A stretch of DNA of 34,236 nucleotides from Lentilactobacillus parakefiri (GTDB lineage Bacteria; Bacillota; Bacilli; Lactobacillales; Lactobacillaceae), in contig NZ_BDGB01000031.1 of the NCBI RefSeq assembly GCF_002157585.1, positions 1 to 34,236 of the forward strand, written 5' to 3'. Of the stretch, positions 8,802 to 18,544 are shown piece by piece. A model generated the notes under the pieces. It had not been told where the DNA came from. It made no database searches and saw nothing but the letters and a program-made list of their open reading frames with translations. The position numbers were made by a program, and so were the translations under genes. Numbering within the stretch: the stretch's first letter is position 1; each line of letters begins with the position of its first letter.

Positions 8802-9785
8802 TTATCGTAAGGTTTCATAAGTTTGCTGGTGTTGAATCGGAAATTCACTTGGCGCCTTTTTGTTCAGAAGCGCTTCTGAAAGAGATACCTTGTAAATGGT
8901 TTGATTATCATAGGGCTGCATATAATAGGCACAATTTTGCATATCCATATAACCACGGTACTGGGTATAGTCCTCACTGCCGTCCTGCTTTAATTTGACA
9001 CCTTTGGGAATTTCAACTGAGTTCAGAATGTGACTGAGTTCGTTCACAGTTTGATCAGTCGGTACCTGATCGGCATATTCGCGCATGAAAACGGTGCGAA
9101 TGAATCTCGAAACTGACGTATAGTCGCCGGGCATCCCTAAAGCCCCACTTCCAGGCCCAAACGATGTGATTTCATAACCATTGTATGAACGGGCAGGATG
9201 TGGTGTTGGCTTTAATTCGGTGTAATTGCTGAGATTCTTTAAGTGCCAGCCAAAATCGGGACTGTTGGTCATGACACCCACCGGATTTTTCTGATAATGA
9301 ATGCCGTCACTCAACATTTCCAAAACATAGCAGGCACCCGAACGGTCAGCGACAATCCAATGAAGCGGCGTGGTCTTGCCCAAGAGCTTAACTGGGGCAT
9401 CGATGATGTTTAATTGGTCAACTTTTCGGGCTAAATCCTCACAGTCACTGGCATTTCCCAACAGCCAATTCAAGACTTCGTGTGGTGCCAGATTGATGCG
9501 ATTGGTTTTCGGTAACTTGGCATAGGTTGCTTCACCGCTAAAGTACAGTGCCGCGGCACTTAAACCGTTCTCATTCACACCGTCAACCAAAATATAGTCG
9601 CCGAGGTTTCTGCCGGCACCGACAAAGCCATAGGTTGTATCATACCCCTCCTCGGTTGCATCACTGGCAAAATGGTGCTTTCGGGGAATCACAACCGGCC
9701 TTCCATCCAGTTCAAAGGCAAAATCCATGGTTCGGGCCAAAAAGTTATCGCCGGTTTCAGATAGAAAAGTAACACTTGTACACAT
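8802..9785 (-). CDS. Choloylglycine hydrolase family amidase, penicillin-V-acylase-like
   Basis: A 327-residue Ntn hydrolase that cleaves linear amide bonds after removal of Met1 exposes Cys2 (MCTSV start). Arg18 and Asp21 (ARTMDF), the Asn of VMTNSPDF and the Arg of SRFIRT match the conserved catalytic set. The position that is Asn in bile salt hydrolases (GLN in the usual G-L-N-F segment) is Tyr81 here (AALYFSG), as in penicillin V acylases, so a PVA-type specificity is more likely than bile salt hydrolysis. Length equals the family norm. AAAGGAGTGATCA precedes the ATG. Natural substrates of such enzymes in lactobacilli are largely unknown. Divergent from merR. Confidence 0.87.
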   Translation of the reverse strand: MCTSVTFLSETGDNFLARTMDFAFELDGRPVVIPRKHHFASDATEEGYDTTYGFVGAGRNLGDYILVDGVNENGLSAAALYFSGEATYAKLPKTNRINLAPHEVLNWLLGNASDCEDLARKVDQLNIIDAPVKLLGKTTPLHWIVADRSGACYVLEMLSDGIHYQKNPVGVMTNSPDFGWHLKNLSNYTELKPTPHPARSYNGYEITSFGPGSGALGMPGDYTSVSRFIRTVFMREYADQVPTDQTVNELSHILNSVEIPKGVKLKQDGSEDYTQYRGYMDMQNCAYYMQPYDNQTIYKVSLSEALLNKKAPSEFPIQHQQTYETLR

Positions 9786-9876
9786 TCATTGATCACTCCT
9801 TTGAAATTTAGTTTAAGCTTTGAAAAGTGAAAAAACCATTTTACGACTAAATTAAAATGATATTTAACCTTTTCTC

Positions 9877-9907
9877 TTGCTATGGAGTGGACTCCATAGC
9901 CTATATT
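9877..9907 (+). promoter_or_regulatory. MerR-type promoter with operator palindrome
   Basis: The -35 TTGCTA (9877-9882) and -10 TATATT (9902-9907) are separated by 19 bases, the long spacer of promoters activated by DNA distortion. The spacer region holds CTATGGAGTGGACTCCATAG (9880-9899), with 9-base arms perfectly inverted around GG. The adjacent MerR gene at 9941 is the obvious regulator and would control itself and the two reductase-like genes. Confidence 0.88.
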
Positions 9908-9940
9908 GTATATGTAAGTTAAGAAGGGAGTGTTTAGGCC

Positions 9941-11247
<1,307 letters not shown>

Positions 11248-11265
11248 CTCAACGGAGGTAATATC

Positions 11266-11904
11266 TTGAAAGTAATGATTTTAGGCGCAGCTAAACAAAT
11301 TGGTCAAATGGTAACCGATGACCTTTTAGCTCAAACCGATTTTGATTTGATCTTGTATGGTCATCATGTCTCATCTCGATTGGCAGCCAAAAAGGGTCCC
11401 CGTGTGACATTTGTCGACGGCGATTTCACCGAATTTGATAAGATCAAAGCCAACTTAACCGGTGTCGATGCCGTTTATCTGAGTTTTGTCGCTGGTCCAG
11501 AGATCACCAGTGGCATTGTGAAGGTCCTCGACGAAGCCAAAGTCACCCGCTTCATTGCGGCAAACATTCCCGATTTATACCAGGAAGTTACGGGGAAGTT
11601 TCAAACCTGGTATCGAGAACACACCGGAATTATCTGGAAATCCGATCGAAAGGCCTCGGCTGATATCGTTGAAGCAAGTGATCTGGATTTCATTATCTTA
11701 CGAATCACCTGGCTGTATAATCAAGCTGGTAATACAACTATTCACGTTACTAAAAAGGGTGAACCTTTCAAGGAAGCGCAAGTTACCAGACAGGCGGTTG
11801 CTCAGTTTGTTACTGACCTGTTAACTGGGAAAGCAGATTACCACCGCGAAAGCTTGGGCTTGGGTGAACCGGGAACTGAGTGGGCTAAACCTAGTTTTTA
11901 CTAA
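11266..11904 (+). CDS. NAD(P)H-binding atypical SDR (NmrA/YwnB-like)
   Basis: A 212-residue Rossmann-fold protein of the atypical short-chain dehydrogenase group. The nucleotide-binding loop is near residues 7-13 (GAAKQIGQ), a beta strand with an acidic end follows (VTFVDGDFTE), and YLSF and IILRITWLYN correspond to later strands. The usual Tyr-x-x-x-Lys active site is not clear, so it may act as a redox sensor or quinone/flavin reductase rather than a classical dehydrogenase. It starts at TTG with ACGGAGGTAA upstream, 18 bases after the aldo/keto reductase, and closes the merR operon before a strong terminator. Confidence 0.82.
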   Translation: MKVMILGAAKQIGQMVTDDLLAQTDFDLILYGHHVSSRLAAKKGPRVTFVDGDFTEFDKIKANLTGVDAVYLSFVAGPEITSGIVKVLDEAKVTRFIAANIPDLYQEVTGKFQTWYREHTGIIWKSDRKASADIVEASDLDFIILRITWLYNQAGNTTIHVTKKGEPFKEAQVTRQAVAQFVTDLLTGKADYHRESLGLGEPGTEWAKPSFY

Positions 11905-11935
11905 TTCAGCAGTAAATTCAGCAATACACACAATC

Positions 11936-11978
11936 AAAGGTCGGAGCACGGGTGTTTAGCCTATGCTCCGACCTTTTT
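11936..11978 (+). terminator. Terminator of the merR operon
   Basis: A 13-base perfect stem (11936-11948 with 11964-11976) is followed by five Ts on the plus strand. Confidence 0.9.
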
Positions 11979-12019
11979 GTAGGTCCTATTCATTTGGATT
12001 AAGTGGGTGCTCATTTTGA

Positions 12020-12154
12020 GCACCACTTTCACCTAGATTAAACGTGCAGCAATCGGCTGATCCCGGCCATGTAAGCCAATTAAGCAATCATTCCAAACCC
12101 GGGAATAATCACTTAATTGGCTTACATTCTGGGATCAAAACGCCTCTTGCTCCA
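12020..12154. repeat. Hairpin repeat family, copy A
   Basis: About 135 bases shared with copy B at 15879 (inverted). The outer arms TGATCCC (12058-12064) and GGGATCA (12131-12137) enclose a perfect 14-base inner stem (12071-12084 with 12112-12125) and an apical TCATTCC/GGAATAA pairing. The right end overlaps the 3' end of the broken ligase gene gcl2 and supplies its last seven residues and stop. Confidence 0.8.
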
Positions 12155-13307
12155 TTTGTGTATCAGCTCCACTCGGAGTCAGCACCGGGTCATCAATCAT
12201 TTCAGTTAACTTAAAACACAGGTGTTGGGCATTGAATGGAATGATTGCTTGAGCGCTGAATGTTTCAAGTTGATCAATAAAATCAGCCGCTTCATCGCGA
12301 TATTTACTGATGTTCAACGGATTCTCAAGGGCAACCTCATCATTTTTCTGACCAGCTTTGGCAATGTCCTCATCGGCCGTTTTCAAATCAAATGGTCGGA
12401 CACTGACAAAGTAGGCAAACATCAAGCGGATCAAATCAACGGCGTCTTAAGATACGCCCAGCGGTTCAAAGGGATCCAAGTCATAGATTCGCAGCTCCAG
12501 ATAAGCAATTCCCTTGGTCAAGAGATCGGAAACGTTGTCACTGCGCTTTAGACGAACCGTCCCATAATACTCACGTTGCGCAATTAACTGCTTGTCGTCA
12601 ACTGCTTTCAAAATCCCATCAACATACTGCTGGATACTTTGATAACTGGAAATAAAACCATTACCAAAGCCAAAATGGGAATTGCGCAGCGACCTGACTG
12701 GGCCGACTGGGACCTCGGTATCTGGGGAAAAATAGTTGTTAAAAGCTACCGGCGTTGCACCAAACAAATAGGTGAGCAGCCAACGGTAACGCATAAAGCC
12801 AACTGCTGCCTGCAGATACAGCTCATCGATACTAACGTTGGCATCCTGGGCAGTTAAATCTCGGATGGCTTTTTTGGTAAAGCCGATATTAACATGGACG
12901 CCAGTTTCGGCTGTTCGTTCAATTTTGCGGATTTTGGCCACCTGTTGGCGGTATTCATAACTCTTGGGGTCCGTTTGGGCAATGACAATATCTGAATGAT
13001 CGGCTTTCAACTTGGGCGGCATGCTGTACGGCCACAAATATTCTTTAGCGGCAAGTTCACTACGAAGTGCCTGATGATAAACCCCCAGATATTTCAACCC
13101 TTTCAACGTGGTCTTAGTTGGTGGGGTAATCAATTCGGACTGGGTTTCCAGAAAATCATTCTTGATAAAGTGATGTTTGCGCTCATTAAGCAGTCCTTTA
13201 GGATAGGCCTTGTGGCTCAGTTCACCATTTTGATTGATCCGTTGGGTTTCCACCTCCAACCCAACCGTCGAATTAATGAAGTCAGAAACTTCTTTTGCTT
13301 GTTTCAT
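12135..13307 (-). pseudogene. Glutamate-cysteine ligase-like gene, broken copy (gcl2)
   Basis: A paralogue of the intact ligase at 6493 with GLEVETQRI, LWPYSMPPKL, VHVNIGF, VGFMRYRWLLTYLFGATP and LELRIYDLDP. After 286 residues an in-frame TAA at 12447-12449 follows LGVS; the reading frame then continues without shift for 103 more codons with matching family sequence (LIRLMFAYF...NDEVALENP). The end is also lost: homology stops at DPVLTPSGA and the final QMEQEAF is encoded by the hairpin repeat copy A. The ATG at 13307 has GGATGGTGGG upstream. Two lesions make it very likely non-functional. Readthrough or a truncated product is possible but unsupported. Confidence 0.85.
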
Positions 13308-13453
13308 TTGCCCACCATCCTTTGTTTTGACAAAAGTGTCCCACAAGAAAGCAACTTGTAGGACATCCAACAGACCCGCCCTCACCTACATTCGGCAGAG
13401 TTTTAATTAGTTATGACGTATTTTAGTGACTCCTCAAATACATGTCAATCAAT

Positions 13454-14835
13454 CTATCCATTCTTATAATTTTCGGGCTTCCCCATGACGCCGAATAATA
13501 GTTGCCGAAGCTCATTGGCGTCCATATCCGGCTGCTCTTCAAAACCGGTGAATGGATTGGGATTCTCATGAGCCCGGTTTTGATACCGGTTGGCCATTGC
13601 CAGTCCATAAGACATCAGTGAACCGTCAACCTCGTGGTCACACAATGTTGCGGCAGGTGTCAGATTTGGGTTATCGAGTCGATCCTGCATGGTATCCAAG
13701 ACTTCTTGGTATTCGGGCCCCACTGAATTTGGGCACCGAACAATTGCAATTGATCCAAGAAAGTCTGCGCCTCATGATGATAAATGGTCTGCTGAGTGGG
13801 GCTTTCAAGGGCCACCACCTCGTTCATCGCCCGTCCCTGCTCCAGTTTGAGATTAATCTTTTCATCGCTTTCAAGGGTCGGCATCATCATGAAGTAACTC
13901 AGTAAAATCCGGAAAAAGCGGATAGCTGACGTCCGCACACCAAGGGCGGTCGTCGGATCAAGATCGAGCATGCGTAACTCAATGTATTGCGTTCCGTTTT
14001 TAATCATATCGGTCAGATCCCCATGCATGGTTTTCAGCCGAACACTTGAATGGTATTCCGCCTCACTAAACAAAGCCCCACTGGCGATATTTGCTTCAAT
14101 ATTTTTGACATAGTCCGGCACACTGCGATAATTGTGGGTCACATCAGACGTTAACCCATAATTAGACGAGCGAATACTTCGAACCTCATGTTGCGGCTGA
14201 TCGGCATCGGGTTTGAAGAAATTCTTTTCAGCAATTGGACTATTGCCAAACAGGTAAGTGATTAACCACCGGTAATAGTCAAACCCTTGGGCAATTTTAA
14301 TATAAATGAAATTGACAAAATCCGCGTATGAGTCGTACTGATCGTTAACTGCCTGCCAAACAGTTTTGAGGACGTCATCATTGATACTGACATTTAAATG
14401 GACACCGACAGGAATTCCTTGGGTATCGCTGCGGGTTTTAATCCATTTTTCGTAGTAGGCTTTCTGTTTTGGATCAACGTTAGCAATTGGAATCGTGCTT
14501 TTGTCCTGGGGTAATACGGGTGGCATGCTCAACGGCCATAGCAGTTCATTGGGTTCCAAAGCGTTTCTCAACGTGTCATTAAGTGCCATCAAGTAATGCA
14601 TCGCATCCAGGGACTTTCGCGCGGTCGGCGTGATAATCTCACTTTGAATCTGATAGACATCCGTTTTGATGAAGTGGTTCTTTCTCTGATTACCAAGTGC
14701 TTTGGGATATGGTTCTTTGGTCAATCTCCCCGCTGAATCAATCCGAATCGTTTCAACTTCAATGCCCATATTAAAGTCGCTGGCATTGGCGACAATCTCA
14801 TTATTGAAAATAATCTGGCCAATTTTATCAAACAT
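13454..14835 (-). pseudogene. Glutamate-cysteine ligase-like gene, frameshifted copy (gcl3)
   Basis: A third paralogue, closest in design to the intact one (MFDKIGQIIFNNE start, MGIEVETI, LLWPLSMPPVLP, GVHLNVSI, QGFDYYRWLITYLFGNSP, LELRMLDLDP). The frame is lost at about 13718-13724, where IQWGP continues as NTKK while the homologous GPEYQEVLDTMQDRLDNP continues in another frame to 13454. Restoring one missing base beside the G run (C run on the plus strand) would give a 460-residue protein, close to the 458 of the intact copy. The ATG at 14835 has GGGAGGCC upstream. It could be a recent mutation or a homopolymer sequencing error; the rest of the gene shows no decay. Confidence 0.85.
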
Positions 14836-14900
14836 GAGTAGGCCTCCCTTATGTATTGTTCTATCATTAAATATTAATGATACTCTAACGCAATTCACTT

Positions 14901-14946
14901 TATTTTACAAAGGGTTATTCTAAAACAATTATCTTTGTAATATAAT
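14901..14946 (+). promoter_or_regulatory. Promoter and inverted-repeat operator of the EamA transporter
   Basis: A perfect -10 TATAAT lies at 14941-14946, with a poor -35 (TTCTAA at 14918-14923). Two 12-base arms, TATTTTACAAAG (14901-14912) and CTTTGTAATATA (14933-14944), are inverted with one mismatch and are 32 bases apart, about three helical turns. The right arm covers the -10, as expected of a repressor site. The weak -35 fits an activated or tightly regulated promoter. Confidence 0.55.
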
Positions 14947-14975
14947 TGGTTCATTACGTGCAGGAGGTGAATCGG

Positions 14976-15875
14976 TTGAAAAATGCGAGTATTCGCGGGA
15001 TTATGCTGGCAATAACGGGACCGTTACTCTGGGGGATTTCGGGTACCATTGCCCAGTTTTTATTTGACGACGTCCATATCAGCTCACGCTGGCTGGTCTC
15101 TGTCCGCATGCTAATTTCTGGCATTTTGCTGGTCTTGTATGGCCTGGTTGGCGATCATCGCCAAGAAATGGGGGTTTGGCACCACAAAAAGGACTCACTC
15201 AGCTTAATCTTCTTTAGTTTCATTGGAATGGCCGCCTCACAATATACATATTTTATGGCGATTGAGGCTGGGAATGCCGCCACCGCCACGATCCTTCAAT
15301 TCTTATCCCCGGCAATGATCATTATTTATTTAGCTCTCTGGAACAGACGCTTTCCCCGACGAATTGACGTCTTTTCTGTCATCATGGCCTTGTCCGGAAC
15401 GGTTCTTCTGGTTACCCATGGACAGCTCACCACATTGACGATGCCTTTAGGGGGCTTTTTGTGGGGTGTAGGGGCAGCTGTGAGTTCCACCCTTTATGCC
15501 TTATTGCCTCGCAAACTGCTAAAAGAATACGGTTCGATTCCGATCGTCGGTTGGTCAATGCTGATTGGCGGGACCGCGTTCAGTCTTTACTACCGGATTT
15601 GGGATCACATGCCGGCCTTTTCTTGGACAACGTATGGGAGTGTCTCCTTCGTGGTCATTTTCGGCACGATGTTTGCCTACCTATTTTACCTTCAAAGTTT
15701 GCGGTACATTCAACCGACGACTGCCAGCGTGCTTGGGTCATTTGAACCACTCTCGGCCACCATGCTCTCAATTATTTTTCTGGGGGTCAGTTTTGGTGTG
15801 CCGGAAACAATGGGTGCTGTTCTTATCTTAGGAACTGTGGCGGTTCAGGCTTGGGCAGCGTATACGACAATGTAA
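14976..15875 (+). CDS. EamA/DMT-family membrane transporter
   Basis: A 299-residue integral membrane protein with ten predicted helices arranged as two EamA repeats (first GIMLAITGPLLWGISGTIAQFLF, second around GGFLWGVGAAVSSTLYALLP). Family members export amino acids or metabolites, or take up nucleobases and sugars. The TTG start at 14976 follows AGGAGGTGA with good spacing; an upstream TTG at 14946 lies inside the -10 box and is unlikely. The stop is three bases before hairpin repeat copy B. Divergent from gcl3; with the ligases nearby it is a candidate exporter for amino acids or gamma-glutamyl products, which is inference only. Confidence 0.88.
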   Translation: MKNASIRGIMLAITGPLLWGISGTIAQFLFDDVHISSRWLVSVRMLISGILLVLYGLVGDHRQEMGVWHHKKDSLSLIFFSFIGMAASQYTYFMAIEAGNAATATILQFLSPAMIIIYLALWNRRFPRRIDVFSVIMALSGTVLLVTHGQLTTLTMPLGGFLWGVGAAVSSTLYALLPRKLLKEYGSIPIVGWSMLIGGTAFSLYYRIWDHMPAFSWTTYGSVSFVVIFGTMFAYLFYLQSLRYIQPTTASVLGSFEPLSATMLSIIFLGVSFGVPETMGAVLILGTVAVQAWAAYTTM

Positions 15876-15878
15876 GAG

Positions 15879-16013
15879 TGGAGCAAGAGGCGTTTTGATC
15901 CCAGAATATAACGCAATTAGGTAGTTGTTCCTGAACTTGGAACGACTGCCTAATTGCGTTATATGGCCGGGATCAGCCGATTGCTGCACGTTTAGTCTAG
16001 ATAAGAGTGGTGC
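15879..16013. repeat. Hairpin repeat family, copy B (inverted relative to copy A)
   Basis: About 135 bases matching copy A in reverse orientation. The inner stem is 25 bases long with two G-T wobbles and is unrelated to copy A's stem beyond a CAATTA core; the GATCCC/GGGATC outer arms are kept. It is bounded by TAAGAGTGGAGCA (15873-15885) and TAAGAGTGGTGCA (16002-16014), a 12/13 direct repeat. It lies between convergent genes. Confidence 0.8.
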
Positions 16014-16078
16014 ACATCATTAACCTGATCGTTATTGACTATCCAGTATACATCGACTTGGAGAACACATTTAATTTA

Positions 16079-16132
16079 AAAAAGCGCGTAAAAAGACCGA
16101 AGCCACAGTCTAATCACTGGGTTTCGGTCTTC
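16079..16132 (-). terminator. Terminator of the peptide-binding/C26 operon
   Basis: A stem of nine pairs (AAGACCGAA at 16093-16101 with TTCGGTCTT at 16123-16131) extended inward by CAG/CTG. On the minus strand it is followed by T runs broken by ACGCGC. It lies just after the C26 gene that ends at 16140. Confidence 0.75.
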
Positions 16133-16139
16133 AATATCC

Positions 16140-16865
16140 TTACTTATCCACTTGAGCCAATTTGGCAAAATAATCAAAAATCTTCTGAAACTCTGGGTGG
16201 GTCGCCCGCATCATCTCGGGGTGAAATTCAACACCGATAATCCGACCATCACTTGATTCAATCCCTTCCACAACCTGATCATCACTTTTGGCGACCACTT
16301 TCAATTGGGAACCGGGCTCATGGATCCCTTGATGGTGAAATGAGTTAACCGCAAACCGCTTGCCCAGAATTTCTCGAAGCCACGAGTCATCTGTGGTTGT
16401 CACGTGGTGAGTGGGGATCTCCCAAGACGTCGGATACTGGTTATGTTTTTCGGTCGCCCCAGCCTGTTGATAGATATCCTGGTACAGATTGCCACCTAAC
16501 GCCACGTTGATCACCTGCATCCCCCGGCAGATACCAAGAACCGGTTTGCCAGCTTTTTGAGCAGCTTTAATCAACGCAATTTCAAATTGATCGCGATAAA
16601 TATCAGTTTCGGCAACTTCTGCCAATGGCTCTTCCCCATATAAAATCGGTGTCACCCCTTGGCCCCCAGACAGCAGCAACCCATCTACTCCTGAAATATA
16701 GTCTTCAGCGTCTTTAGGATCACCCAGGGGTAGTACGATTGGCAGCGTGCCTGCCTGTCGAAGGCCAGTGACGTAATCTCGTTGAATATAGTCGACAAAA
16801 TTGGTTCCAAATCGTTCAGTGGGATGAATCAAATGATTGCTGGCAATGCCAATTTTTTTCATCAT
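16140..16865 (-). CDS. Class I glutamine amidotransferase-like gamma-glutamyl hydrolase (peptidase C26), copy 2
   Basis: A 241-residue paralogue of the gene at 7970 with the same layout: Cys113 in GICRGMQ, His215/Glu217 in GVEFHPE, and GGQGVTP near 67-73 where the other copy has GGADVDP. Expected to cleave gamma-glutamyl amide bonds. The start at 16865 (ATGATGAAA) has AAAGGAG 11-12 bases upstream; upstream codons overlap the end of the peptide-binding gene and are unlikely to be used. It begins 19 bases after the peptide-binding lipoprotein gene and shares its T-box leader. The pairing suggests that imported gamma-glutamyl peptides are split inside the cell (inference). Confidence 0.85.
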   Translation of the reverse strand: MMKKIGIASNHLIHPTERFGTNFVDYIQRDYVTGLRQAGTLPIVLPLGDPKDAEDYISGVDGLLLSGGQGVTPILYGEEPLAEVAETDIYRDQFEIALIKAAQKAGKPVLGICRGMQVINVALGGNLYQDIYQQAGATEKHNQYPTSWEIPTHHVTTTDDSWLREILGKRFAVNSFHHQGIHEPGSQLKVVAKSDDQVVEGIESSDGRIIGVEFHPEMMRATHPEFQKIFDYFAKLAQVDK

Positions 16866-16884
16866 AAAATCATAATCTCCTTTG

Positions 16885-18504
16885 CTACTTCTTCCAGCTT
16901 GCATACTCATATTTCTGATAGCCAATCAATGGATAATCAAGGCCTTTAATATTCTTGGTTCGCAAATGAACCGAAGCATACTGATACAGTGGGGTGACAC
17001 CTTGGAGCTCATTTAACAAAGAGGCGGCCTTCTGCTGCAATTTAACCCGCTGTTCTGAAGTTTGGTTAGTCGTATCATTGATCTGGTCAATCAGTTGTTG
17101 GTACTGCGCATTCGTCCACTTGGTAAAGTTAATGACACCGGCTTTCGCTGCCAAATTAAGATAATCAATTGGATCTGGAAAGTCCGTTGACCAGCCCAGC
17201 GTTCCAGCATCAAACTTGTGGTTGCTGAAGTCGGAAATTTCTTGCTGGAGTGGAATTGATCGGACGACTAAATTAAAGTTGGGCGACACCTTTTTTGCCT
17301 GTGACTGAATATATTCAGCAACGGCTTTATAGGCGTCCGTATCCGCCGTCAACAGCTGCACACTAATCTTCTCTTTGCCGAGCTCTTCTTGCGCCAATTT
17401 GAAGTAGTGGCGAGCCTTAGTGAGATTATACGTCAATTTAGGTTCAACTCCAGCATTGAAGTCTTTGCCGCTAGCATCTTTAACCTCGCCTTCCGGAACA
17501 ACAGATTGTGCTGGAAGGGAACCATCTTTCAAGACGTTTTTAGCCAACGATTGACGATTAATGGCGTAACTTAACGCTCGGCGCAAATTGAGATTCCGAG
17601 TGGTCTTTCGATAATTGTTCCAAGGGATAAAGGCTACCTGGCCATATTTAGAAACCACCGTTTCATTCTTAAACTGTTTCTTGGCATCGGCAACCAAGCT
17701 GCCGGAAATCTGGGTTTCATCAATATCCTTCGCCTGGAATAACCTCATGCTGGTCTGTGGCGTTTTCACAACCTGGAAATGAATCTTATTCAAATCCACT
17801 TTATCTGCATCATAGTAATCTTTGTTCTTGACCAAGTTCCAGGTATCTTTAGATGAATTCCAATTCTTGATTTCATAAGCACCATCAGAAGCCGCGTGTT
17901 TGGAATCCTGACCGTATTTGCTGCCCCATTTAGCGAGTGCTCGTTGATTGATGGGATAGAGTTGAGTCGCGATGACATAGTTGTAGTAAGGAACTGGATG
18001 ACTTAGTTTAATCTGCAGTTTGTACTTACCGAGGGCCTTCACCCCTAATTTGGACGGGGCAGCTTTGCCGGTATTCACTGCTGCATAATTTTGAATATCG
18101 CTCAAATGACCTGCCCGCTGAGATTTAGTCTTGGGGTCAACTTGTCGTCTAAACGAAGCGACAAAGTCACTGGCAGTAACCCGGCTGCCATCATTCCATT
18201 TGGCATCATGTCGCAAATTAAAAGTGTAAGTTTTCCCGCTGTTCGTGGGCTGGACAATCTTGGTTGCGACCGAGGGGACAACCTTTCCCTGATTATTTTG
18301 TTTATACAGCCCTTCAACAACTTGTGAAATCGCCAAATAACTCCCAACATCGGTTGCCCGGTTGGGGTCGACTGTAATCACATTTGTCTGAGCCGTTGTC
18401 TTAAAAGTCCGACTGGTTTCATCCTTGCTTGATGTCGACTTGCCACAGGCACTCAACACCAAAATACTTGCTAACCCCACTACTGAAACAATGATCTTCT
18501 TCAT
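16885..18504 (-). CDS. Peptide-binding lipoprotein of an ABC transporter (OppA/DppA family, SBP family 5)
   Basis: A 539-residue solute-binding protein anchored to the outer face of the membrane. The signal peptide ends in the lipobox LSAC with Cys20. The body has SBP-5 features (DPNRATDVGSYLAISQVVEGLYKQ, YTFNLRHDAKWNDGS, LRRALSYAINRQ). No permease or ATPase genes are beside it, so it must use a transporter encoded elsewhere. AAGGAGG lies nine bases before the ATG at 18504 and only three before the one at 18510, so 18504 is preferred. It is first in an operon with the C26 hydrolase and is preceded by a T-box leader, so it should be induced when a particular tRNA is uncharged. Confidence 0.9.
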   Translation of the reverse strand: MKKIIVSVVGLASILVLSACGKSTSSKDETSRTFKTTAQTNVITVDPNRATDVGSYLAISQVVEGLYKQNNQGKVVPSVATKIVQPTNSGKTYTFNLRHDAKWNDGSRVTASDFVASFRRQVDPKTKSQRAGHLSDIQNYAAVNTGKAAPSKLGVKALGKYKLQIKLSHPVPYYNYVIATQLYPINQRALAKWGSKYGQDSKHAASDGAYEIKNWNSSKDTWNLVKNKDYYDADKVDLNKIHFQVVKTPQTSMRLFQAKDIDETQISGSLVADAKKQFKNETVVSKYGQVAFIPWNNYRKTTRNLNLRRALSYAINRQSLAKNVLKDGSLPAQSVVPEGEVKDASGKDFNAGVEPKLTYNLTKARHYFKLAQEELGKEKISVQLLTADTDAYKAVAEYIQSQAKKVSPNFNLVVRSIPLQQEISDFSNHKFDAGTLGWSTDFPDPIDYLNLAAKAGVINFTKWTNAQYQQLIDQINDTTNQTSEQRVKLQQKAASLLNELQGVTPLYQYASVHLRTKNIKGLDYPLIGYQKYEYASWKK

Positions 18505-18544
18505 CTGCATCCGCCTCCTTAAAGTTTGGAAAAAATAAAACGAA

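Noticed and set aside
16007-16240. Plus-strand open frame after copy B
   Set aside because: It crosses the operon terminator and the antisense of the C26 gene and shows no family features.
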